Shown here: piece by piece, positions 13,720-24,899 of the stretch | Numbering within the stretch: the first letter of the stretch is position 1 | Layout of the letters: every line of letters starts with the position of its first letter | DNA from: Clusia tigrina | Lineage: Eukaryota > Arthropoda > Insecta > Diptera > Clusiidae | Reading direction: 5' to 3' | Length of the DNA: 64,000 nt | Assembly (NCBI GenBank): GCA_920105625.2 | Contig: OV050033.1 | Span: forward strand, 92,196,280 to 92,260,279 | Position numbers and translations under genes: made by a program | Notes under the pieces: generated by a model | Seen by the model: only the letters and a program-made list of their open reading frames with translations | The model's database searches: none | Told to the model about the DNA's origin: nothing

Positions 13720-14997
13720 ACTCTCCAGTTAAAAGTTACAAGCATTTGTATGTTGCAAACTTTGATAGGTATAGGATGCACCGTATAGAAGTTAGGGCCA
13801 TTTGAAGTTTTATCAGTGTTTGATTTGGCATTCAAGGGTAGCATAGCTTTGAGCGATAGCTTAAATTGACAAGAGGCTCGAGTACTTTATTGTTACTCAA
13901 TTTCAAGGTTTTATGACCCTCCAATAAAAAGTTACAAGCATTTGTATGTTGCAAACTTTGATAGGTGTAGGACGTTCCGTATAGAAGTTAGGGCCATTTG
14001 AAGTTTTATCAGTGTTTGATTTGGGACTCAACCGTAGCATAGCTTTGAGCGATAGCTTAAATTGACAAGAGGCTCGAGTACTTTATTGTAACAAAATTCC
14101 AAGGTTTTATGACGCTCCAGTAAAAAGTTACAAGCATTTGAATGTTGCAAACTTTGATAGGTATAGGATGCACCGTATAGAAGTTAGAGCCATTTGAAGT
14201 TTTATCAGTGTTTGATTTGGGACTCAAGGGTAGCATAGCTTTGAGCGATAACTTAAATTGACTAGATGCTCGAGTACTTTATTGTTACAAAATTTCAAGG
14301 TTTTATGACGCTCCAGTAAAACGTTACAAGCATTTGTATGCTGCAAACTTTGATAGGTATAGGATGCACCGTATAGAAGTTAGGGCCATTTGAAGTTTTA
14401 TCAGTGTTAGATTTGGGACTCAACCGTAGCATAGCTTTGAGCGATAGCTTAAATTGACAAGAGGCTCGAGTACTTTATTGTTACAAAATTTCAAGGTTTT
14501 ATGACGCTCTAGTCAAAAGTTACAAGCATTTGAATGTTGCATACTTTGATAGGTATAGGACGTACCGTATAGAAGTTAGGGCCATTTGAAGTATTATCAG
14601 TGTTTGATTTGGGACTCAAGGGTAGCATAGCTTTGAGCGAAGGCTTTAATTGACAAGAAGCTCGAGTACTTTATTGTTACAAAATTTCAAGGTTTTATGA
14701 CGCTCCAGTAAAAAGTTACAAGCATTTGCATGTTGCAAACTTTGATAGGTATAGGATGCACCGTATAGAAGTTAGGCCCATTTGAAGTTTTATCAGTGTT
14801 TGATTTGGTAGTCAAGGGTAGCATAGCTTTGAGCGATAGCTTAAATTGACAAGAGGCTCGAGTACTTTATTGTTACAAAATTTCAAGGTTTTATGACCCT
14901 CCAGTAAAAAGTTACAAGCATTTGTATGTTGCAAACTTGGATAGGTGTAGGACGTTCCGTATAGAAGTTAGGGCCATTTGAAGTTTTATCAGTGTTT

Positions 14998-17900
14998 GAT
15001 TTCATGGTTTTATGACGCTCCAGTAAAAAGTGACAAGCATTTGTATGTTGCAAACTTTGATAGGAATAGGATGCACCGTATAGAAGTTAGGGCCATTTGA
15101 AGTTTTATCAGTGTTTGATTTGGGACTCAAGGGTAGCATAGCTTTGAGCGATAGCTTAAATTGACAAGATGCTCGAGTACTTTATTGTTACAAAATTTCA
15201 AGGTTTTATGACGCTCCAGTAAAACGTTACAAGCATTTGTATGCTGCAAACTTTGATAGGTATAGGATGCACCGTATAGAAGTTAGGGCCATTTGAAGTT
15301 TTATCAGTGTTTGATTTGGGACTCAACAGTAGCATAGCTTTGAGCGATAGCTTAAATTGACAAGAGGCTCGAGTACTTTATTGTTACAAAATTTCAAGGT
15401 TTTATGACGCTCCAGTAAAAAGTTACAAGTATTTGTATGTTGCAAACTTTGATAGGTGTAGGACGTACCGTATAGAAGTTAGGGCCATTTGAAGTATTAT
15501 CAGTGGTTGATTTGGGACTCAAAGGTAGCATAGCTTTGAGCGATAGCTTAAAATGACAAGAAGCTCGAGTACTTTATTGTAACAAAATTTCAAGGTTTTA
15601 TGACGCTCCAGTAAAAAGTTACAAGCATTTGTATGTTGCAAACTTTGATAGGTGTAGGACGTACCGTATAGAAGTTAGGGCCATTTGAAGTTTTATCAGT
15701 GTTTGATTTGGGACTCAAGGGTATCATAGCTTTGAGCGATAGCTTAAATTGACAAGAGGCTCGCGTACTTTATGGTTACAAAATTTCAAGGTTTTATGAC
15801 GCTCCAGTAAAAAGTTACAAGCATTTGCATGTGGCAAACTTTGATAGGTATAGGATGCACCGTATAGAAGTTAGGCCCATTTGAAGTTTTATCAGTGTTT
15901 GATTTGGTAGTCAAGGGTAGCATAGCTTTGAGCGATAGCTTAAATTGAGAAGAGGCTCGAGTACTTTATTGTTACAAAATTTCAAGGTTTTATGACCCTC
16001 CAGTAAAAAGTTACAAAGATTTGTATGTTGCAAACTTGGATAGGTGTAGGATGTACCGTATAGAAGTTAGGCCATTTGAAGCTTTATCAGTGTTTGATTT
16101 CATAGTTTTATGACCCTCCAGTAAAAAGTTACAAGCATTTGTATGTTGCAAACTTTGATAGGTTTAGGACGTACCGTATAGAAGTTAGGACCATTTGAAG
16201 TTTTATCAGTGTTTGATTTGGGACTCAAGGGTAGCATAGCTAAGAACGATAGCTTAAATTGACAAGAGGCTCGAGTACTTTATTGTTACAAATTTCATGG
16301 TTTTATGACTCTCCAGTTAAAAGTTACAAGCATTTGTATGTTGCAAACTTTGATAGGTATAGGATGCACCGTATAGAAGTTAGGGCCATTTGAAGTTTTA
16401 TCAGTGTTTGATTTGGCACTCAAGGGTAGCATAGCTTTGAGCGATAGCTTAAATTGACAAGAGGCTCGAGTACTTTATTGTTACAAAATTTCTTGGTTTT
16501 ATGACGCTCCAGTTAAAAGTTACAAGCATTTGTATTGCAAACTTTGATAGGTATAGGATGCACCGTATAGAAGTTAGGGCCATTTGAAGTTTTATCAGTG
16601 TTTTATTTGGGACTCAAGGGTAGCATAGCTTTGAGCGATAGCTTAAATTGAAAAGATGCTCGAGCACTTTATTGTTACAAAATTTCAAAGTGTTATGACG
16701 CTCCAGTAAAAAGTTACAAGCATATGTATGTTGCAAACTTTGATAGGTGTAGGACGTACCGTATAGAATTAAGGCCATTTTAAGTTTTATCAGTGTTTGA
16801 TTTGGGACTCAAGGGTAGCATAGCTTTGAGCGATAGCTTAAATTGACAAGAGGCTCGAGTACTTTATTGTTACACACTTTCAAGGTTTTATGACCCTGCA
16901 GTAAAAAGTTACAAGCATTTGTATGTTGTAAACTTTGATAGGTGTAAGACGTTCCGTATAGAAGTTAGGGCCATTTGAAGTTTTATCAGTGTTTGATTTC
17001 ATGGTTTTATGACGCTCCAGTAAAAAGTGACAAGCATTTGTATGTTGCAAACTTTGATAGGAATAGGATGCACCGTATAGAAGTTAGGGCCATTTGAAGT
17101 TTTATCAGTGTTTGATTTGGGACTCAAGGGTAGCATAGCTTTGAGCGATAGCTTAAATTGACAAGATGCTCGAGTACTTTATTGTTACAAAATTTCAAGG
17201 TTTTATGACGCTCCAGTAAAACGTTACAAGCATTTGTATGCTGCAAACTTTGATAGGTATAGGATGCACCGTATAGAAGTTAGGGCCATTTGAAGTTTTA
17301 TCAGTGTTTGATTTGGGACTCAACCGTAGCATAGCTTTGAGCGATAGCTTAAATTGACAAGAGGCTCGAGTACTTTATTGTTACAAAATTTCAAGGTTTT
17401 ATGACGCTCCAGTAAAAAGTTACAAGTATTTGTATGTTGCAAACTTTGATAGGTGTAGGACGTACCGTATAGAAGTTAGGGCCATTTGAAGTATTATCAG
17501 TGTTTGATTTGGGACTCAAGGGTAGCATAGCTTTGAGCGATAGCTTAAAATGACAAGAAGCTCGAATACTTTATTGTAACAAAATTTCAAGGTTTTATGA
17601 CGCTCCAGTAAAAAGTTACAAGCATTTGTATGTTGCAAACTTTGATAGGTGTAGGACGTACCGTATAGAAGTTAGGGCCATTTGAAGTTTTATCAGTGTT
17701 TGATTTGGGACTCAAGGGTAGCATAGCTTTGAGCGATAGCTTAAATTGACAAGAGGCTCGCGTACTTTAGTGTTACAAAATTCCAAGGTTTTATGACGCT
17801 CCAGTAAAAAGTTACAAGCATTTGAATGTTGCAAACTTTGATAGGTATAGGATGCACCGTATAGAAGTTAGAGCCATTTGAAGTTTTATCAGTGTTTGAT

Positions 17901-20485
17901 TTGGTATTCAAGGGTAGCATAGCTTTGAGCGATAGCTTAAATTGACAAGAGGCTCTAGTACTTTATTTTTACAAAATTTCAAGGTTTTATGACCCTCCAG
18001 TAAAAAGTTACAAGCATTTGTATGTTGCAAACTTGGATAAGTGTAGGATGTACCGTATAGAAGTTAGGGCCATTTGAAGTTTTAAGAGTGTTTGATTTGG
18101 GACTCAAGGGTAGCATAGCTATGAACGATAGCTTAAATTGACAAGAGGCTCGAGTACTTTATTGTTACAAAATTTCATGGTTTTATGACGCTCCAGTTAA
18201 AAGTTACAAGCATTTGTATGTTGCAAACTTTGATAGGTATAGGATGCACCGTATAGAAGTTAGGGCCATTTGCAGTTTTATCAGTGTTTGATTTGGCAGT
18301 CAAGGGTAGCATAGCTTTGAGCGATAGCTTAAATTGAAAAGAGGCTCGAGTACTTTATTGTTACAAAATTTCTTGGTTTTATGACGCTCCAGTTAAAAGT
18401 TACAAGCATTTGTATGTTGCAAACTTTGATAGGTGTAGGACGTACCGTATAGAAGTTAGGGCCATTTGAAGTTTTATCAGTGTTTGATTTCATGGTTTTA
18501 TGCCCTCCAGTAAAAAGTTACAAGCATTTGTATGATGCAAACTTTGATAGGAATAGGATGCACCGTATAGAAGTTAGGGCCATTTGAAGTTTTATCAGTG
18601 TTTGATTTGGGACTCAAGGGTAGCATAGCTTTGAGCGATAGCTTAAATTGACAAGAGGCTCGAGTACTTTATTGTTACAAAATTTCAAGGTTTTATGACG
18701 CTCCAGTAAAAAGTTACAAGTATTTGTATGTTGGAAACTTTGATAGGTGTAGGACGTACCGTATAGAAGTTAGGGCCATTTGAAGTATTATCACTGTTTG
18801 ATTTGGGACTCAAGGGTAGCATAGCTTTGAGCGATAGCTTAAAATGACAAGAAGCTCGAGTACTTTATTTTAACAAAATTTCAAGGTTTTATGACGCTCC
18901 AGTAAAAAGTTACAAGCATTTGTATGTTGCAAACTTTGATAGGTGTAGGACGTACCGTATAGAAGTTAGGGCCATTTGAAGTTTTATCAGTGTTTGATTT
19001 GGGACTCAAGGGTAGCATAGCTTTGAGCGATAGCTTAAATTGACAATAGGCTCGAGTACTTTATTGTTACAAAATTTCAAGGTTTTATGACCCTCCAGTA
19101 AAAAGGTACAAGCATTTGTATGTTGCAAACTTGGATAGGTGTAGGATGTACCGTATAGAAGTTAGGGCCATTTGAAGTTTTATCAGTGTTTGATTTCATG
19201 GTTTTATGCCCTCCAGTAAAAAGTTACAAGCATTTGTATGATGCAAACTTTGATAGGAATAGGATGCACCGTATAGAAGTTAGGGCCATTTGAAGTTTTA
19301 TCAGTGTTTGATTTGGGACTCAAGGGTAGCATAGCTTTGAGCGATAGCTTAAATTGACAAGATGCTCGAGTACTTTATTGTTACAAAATTTCAAGGTTTT
19401 ATGACGCTCCAGTAAAACGTTACAAGCATTTGTATGCTGCAAACTTTGATAGGTATAGGATGCACCGTATAGAAGTTAGGGCCATTTGAAGTTTTATCAG
19501 TGTTTGATTTGGGACTCAACCGTAGCATAGCTTTGAGCGATAGCTTAAATTGACAAGAGGCTCGAATACTTTATTGTTACAAAATTTCAAGGTTTTATGA
19601 CGCTCCAGTAAAAAGTTACAAGTATTTGTATGTTGCAAACTTTGATAGGTGTAGGACGTACCGTATAGAAGTTAGGGCCATTTGATGTATTATCAGTGTT
19701 TGATTTGGGACTCAAGGGTAGCATAGCTTTGAGCGATAGCTTAAAATGACAAGAAACTCGAGTACTTTATTGTAACAAAATTTCAAGGTTTTATGACGCT
19801 CCAGTAAAAAGTTACAAGCATTTGTATGTTGCAAACTTTGATAGGTGTAGGACGTACCGTATAGAAGTTAGGGCCATTTGAAGTTTTATCAGTGTTTGAT
19901 TTGAGACTCAAGGGTAGCATAGCTTTGAGCGATAGCTTAAATTGACAAGAGGCTCGCGAACTTTATTGTTACAAAATTTCAAGGTTTTATGACGCTCCAG
20001 TAAAAAGTTACAAGCATTTGAATGTTGCAAACTTTGATAGGTGTAGGACGTACCGTATGGAAGTTAGGGCCATTTGAAGACTTATCAGTGTTTGATTTGG
20101 GACTCAAGGGTAGCATAGCTTTGAGCGATAGCTTAAATTGACAAGAGGCTCGAGTACGTTATTGTTACAAAATTTCAAGGTTTTATGACGCTCCAGTAAA
20201 AAGTTACAAGCATTTGCATGTTGCAAACTTTGATAGGTGTAGGATGTACCGTATAGAAGTTAGGGCCATTTGAAGTTTTATCAGTGTTTGATTTGGCACT
20301 CAAGGGTAGCATAGCTTTGAGCGATAGCTTAAATTGACAAGAGGCTCGAGTACTTTATTGTTACAAAATTTCTTGGTTTTATGACGCTCCAGTTAAAAGT
20401 TACAAGCATTTGTATGTTGCAAACTTTGATAGGTGTAGGACGTACCGTATAGAAGTTAGGGCCATTTGAAGTTTTATCAGTGTTT
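14998..20485 (+). repeat. Irregular left-zone monomers with recurring AAGTGACAAG block
   Basis: This stretch contains only satellite. The block that opens with a truncated monomer carrying AAGTGACAAG or TATGATGCAAAC plus GATAGGAATAGG, followed by AAACGTTACAAG and CAACCGTAGC monomers, recurs with starts at 14,998, 16,995 and 19,192, and incompletely at 18,486. The first two are 1,997 bp apart. The TTTGTATTGCAAAC deletion monomer seen in the 900-bp unit reappears near 16,533. No gene is seen. Confidence 0.75.
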
Positions 20486-20840
20486 GATTTCATGGTTTTA
20501 TGCCCTCCAGTAAAAAGTTACAAGCATTTGTATGTTGCAAACTTTGATAGGTGTAGGACGTACCGTATAGAAGTTAGGGCCATTTGAAGTTTTATCAGTG
20601 TTTGATTTCATGGTTTTATGCCCTCCAGTAAAAAGTTACAAGCATTTGTATGTTGCAAACTTTGATAGATGTAGGACGTACTGTATAGAAGTTAGGGCCA
20701 TTTGAAGCTTTATCAGTGTTTGATTTCATGGTCTTATGACGCTCCAGTAAAAAGTTACAAGCATTTGTATGCTGCAAACTTTGATAGGTATAGGATGCAC
20801 CGTATAGAAGTTAGGGCCATTTGAAGTTTTATCAGTGTTT
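20486..20840 (+). repeat. Three consecutive truncated monomers
   Basis: Deletion junctions at 20,486, 20,604 and 20,722 are spaced by 118 bp, and a full monomer resumes at 20,841. The first two carry the GCCCTCC shortening. The arrangement resembles 1,177-1,530, suggesting the shortened form can expand as its own short tandem run. Confidence 0.9.
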
Positions 20841-21036
20841 GATTTGGGACTCAAGGTTAGCATAGCTTTGAGCGATAGCTTAAATTGACAAGAGGCTCGA
20901 GTACTTTATTGTTACAAAATTTCAAGGTTTTATGACCCTTCAGTAAAAAGTTACAAGCATTTGTATGTTGCAAACTTTGATCGGTGTAGGACGGACCGTA
21001 TAGAAGTTAGGGCCATTTGAAGCTTTATCAGTGTTT

Positions 21037-21273
21037 GATTTCATGGTTTTATGCCCTCCAGTAAAAAGTTACAAGCATTTGTATGTTGCAAACTTTGATA
21101 GGTGTAGGACGTACTGTATAGAAGTTAGGGCCATTTGAAGCTTTATCAGTGTTTGATTTCATGGATTTATGACGCTCCAGTAAAAAATAACAAGCATTTG
21201 AATGTTGCAAACTTTGATAGGTGTAGGACGTACCGTATAGAAGTTAGGGCCATTTGAAGTTTTATCAGTGTTT
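21037..21273 (+). repeat. Two consecutive truncated monomers
   Basis: Junctions lie at 21,037 and 21,155, and the next full monomer starts at 21,274. The second copy carries private changes (CATGGATTTATG, AAAAATAACAAG). Confidence 0.88.
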
Positions 21274-22914
21274 GATTTGGGACTCAAGGGTAGCATAGCT
21301 TTGAGCGATAGCTTTAATTGACAAGAGGCTCGAGTACTTTATTGATACAAAATTTCAAGGTTTTATGACGCTCTAGTAAAAAGTTACAAGCATTTGCATG
21401 TTGGAAACTTTGATAGGTATAGGATGCACCGTACAGAAGTTAGGGCCATTTGAAGTTTTATCAGTGTTTGATTAGGTATTCAAGGGTAGCATAGGTTTGA
21501 GCGATAGCTTAAATTGACAAGAGGCTCGAGTACTTTATTGTTACAAAATTTCAAGGTTTTATGACCCTCCAGTAAAAAGTTACAAGCATTTGTATGTTGC
21601 AAACTTTGATAGGTGTAGGATGTACCGTATAGAAGTTAGGGCAATTTGAAGCTTTATCAGTGTTTGATTTCATGGTTTTATAACCCTCCAGTAAAAAGTA
21701 ACAAGCATTTGTATGTTGCAAACTTTGAAAGGTTTAGGACGTACCATATAGAAGTTAGGGCCATTTGAAGTTTTATCTGTGTTTTGTTTGGGACTCAATA
21801 GTAGCATAGCTTTGAGCGATAGCTTAAATTGACAAGAGGCTCGAGTACTTTATTGTTACAAAATTTCAAGGATTTATGACCCTCCAATAAAAAGTTACAA
21901 GCATTTGTATGTTGCAAACTTTGATAGGTGTAGGACATACCGCATAGAAGTTAGGGCCATTTGAAGCTTTATCAGTGTTTGATTTCATGGTTTTAAGCCC
22001 TCCAGTAAAAAGTTACAAGCATTTGTATGTTGCAAACTTTGATAGGTGTAGGACGTACCGTATAGAAGTTAGGGCCATTTGAAGTGTTTGATTTCATGGT
22101 TTTATGACGCTCCAGTAAAAAGTGACAAGCATTTGTATGTTGAAAACTTTGATAGGAATAGTATGCACCGTATAGAAGTTAGGGCCATTTGAAGTTTTAT
22201 CAGTGTTTGATTTGGGACTCAAGGGTAGCATATCTTTGAGCGATAGCTTAAATTGACAAGATGCTCGAGTACTTTATTGTTACAAAATTTCAAGGTTTTA
22301 TGACACTCCAGTAAAAAGTTACAAGCATTTGTATGCTGCAAACTTTGATAGGTATAGGATGCACCGTATAGAAGTTAGGGCCATTTGAAGTTTTATCAGT
22401 GTTTGATTTGGGACTCAACCGTAGCATAGCTTTGAGCGATAGCTTAAATTGACAAGAGGCTCGAGTACTTTATTGTTACAAAATTTCAAGGTTTTATGAC
22501 CCTCCAGTAAAAAGTTACAAGCATTTGTATGTTGCAAACTTTGATTGGTGTAGGATGTACCAAATAGAAGTTAGGGCCATTTGAAGCTTTATCAGTGTTT
22601 GATTTCATGGTTTTATGACCCTCCAGTAAAAAGTTACAAGCATTTGTATGTTGCAAACATTGATAGGTTTAGGACGTACCGTATAGAAGTTAGGGCCATT
22701 TGAAGTTTTATCTGTGTTTTGTTTGGGACTCAATGGTAGCATAGCTTTGAGCAATAGCTTAAATTGACAAGAGGCTCGAGTACTTTATTGTTACAAAATT
22801 TCAAGGTTTTATGACCCTCCAGTAAAAAGTTACAAGCATTCGTAATTGCAAACTTTGATAGGTGTAGGACATACCGTATAGAAGTTAGGGCCATTTGAAG
22901 CTTTATCAGTGTTT

Positions 22915-23152
22915 GATTTCATGGTTTTATGCCCTCCAGTAAAAAGTTACAGGCATTTTGTATGTTGCAAACTTTGATAGGTGTAGGACATACCGTATAG
23001 AAGTTAGGGCCATTTGAAGCTTTATCAGTGTTTGATTTCATCGTTTTATGACGCTCCAGTAAAAAGTGACAAGCATTTGTATGTTGCAAACTTTGATAGG
23101 AATAGGATGCACTTTATAGAAGTTAGGGCCATTTGAAGTTTTATCAGTGTTT
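22915..23152 (+). repeat. Two consecutive truncated monomers
   Basis: Junctions lie at 22,915 and 23,034, with a full monomer from 23,153. Variants include GGCATTTTGTATG in the first and TGCACTTTATAG in the second. Confidence 0.88.
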
Positions 23153-24365
23153 GATTTGGGACTCAAGGATAGCATAGCTTTGAGCGATAGCTTAAATTGA
23201 CGAGAGGCTCGAGTACTTTATTGTTACAAAATTTCAAGGTTTTATGACCCTTCAGTAAAAAGTTACAAGCATTTGTATGTTGCAAACTTTGATAGGTGTA
23301 GGACATACCGTATAGAAGTTAGGGCCATTTGAAGCTTTATCAATGTTTGATTTCATGGTTTTATGAAACTCCAGTAAAAAGTTACAAGCATTTGTATGTT
23401 TAAAACTTTGATAGGTTTAGGACGTACCGTATAGAAGTTAGGGCCATTTGAAGTTTTATCTGTGTTTTGTTTGGGACTCAAGGGTAGCATAGCTTTGAGC
23501 GATAGCTTAAATTGACAAGAGGCGCGAGTACTTTATTGTTACAAAATTTCAAGGTTTTATGACGCTCCAGTAAAAAGTTACAAGCATTTGTATGTTGCAA
23601 ACTTTGATAGGTGTAGGACGTACCGTAGAGAAGTTAGGGCCATTTGAAGTATTATCAGTATTTGATTTGGGACTCAAGGGTAGCTTTGAGCGATAGCTTA
23701 AATTGACAAGAGGCTCGAGTACTTTATTGTTACAAAATTTCAAGGTTTTATGACGCTCCAGTAAAAAGTTACAAGCATTTGAATGTTGCAAACTTTGATG
23801 GGTGTAGGACGTACCGTATAGAAGTTATGGCCATTTGAAGTATTATCAGTGTTTGATTTTGGACTCAAGGGTAGCATAGCTTTGAGCGATAGCTTAAATT
23901 GACAAGAGGCTCGAGTACTTTATTGTTACAAAATTTCAAGGTTTTATGACCCTCCGGTAAAAAGTTTCAAGCATTTGTATGTTGCAAACTTTGATTGGTG
24001 TAGGATGTACCATATAGAAGTTAGGGCCATTTGAAGCTTTATCAGTGTTTGATTTCATGGTTTTATGACCCTCCAGTAAAAAGTTACAACCATTTGTATG
24101 TTGCAAACTTTGATAGGTGTAGGACGTGCCGTATAGAATTTAGGGCCATTTGAAGTTTTATCAGTGTTTGATTTGGGACTCAAGGGTAGCATAGCTTTGA
24201 GCGATAGCTTAAATTGACAAGAGGCTCGAGTACTTTATTGTTACAAAATTTCAAGATTTTATGACCCTCCAGTAAAAAGTTACAAGCATTTGTATGTTAC
24301 AAACTTTGATAGGTGTAGGACGTACCGTATAGAAGTTAGGGCCATTTGAAGCTTTATCAGTGTTT

Positions 24366-24603
24366 AATTTCATGATTTTATGACCCTCCAGTAAAAAGTT
24401 ACAAGCATTTGTATGTTGCAAACTTTGATTGGTGTAGGATGTACCATATAGAAGTTAGGGCCATTTGAAGCTTTATCAGTGTTTGATTTCATGGTTTTAT
24501 GACCCTCCAGTAAAAAGTTACAACCATTTGTATGTTGCAAACTTTGATAGGTGTAGGACGTGCCGTATAGAAGTTAGGGCCATTTGAAGTTTTATCAGTG
24601 TTT
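24366..24603 (+). repeat. Two consecutive truncated monomers near the zone edge
   Basis: Junctions lie at 24,366 and 24,485. Only one more truncated unit follows, with its junction near 24,800, before the type disappears for the remaining 39 kb. The flanking full monomers already resemble the right-hand subfamily (TGTAGGACGTACC). Confidence 0.88.
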
Positions 24604-24899
24604 GATTTGGGACTCAAGGGTAGCATAGCTTTGAGCGATAGCTTAAATTGACAAGATGCTCGAGTACTTTATTGTTACAAAATTTCAAGGTTTTATGACG
24701 CTCCAGTAAAAAGTTACAAGCATTTGTATGTTACAAACTTTGATAGGTGTAGGACGTACCGTATAGAAGTTAGGGCCATTTGAAGCTTTATCAGTGTTTG
24801 ATTTCATGATTTTATGACCCTCCAGTAAAAAGTTACAAGCATTTGTATGTTGCAAACTTTGATAGGTGTAGGACGTACCGTATAGAAGTTAGGACCATT

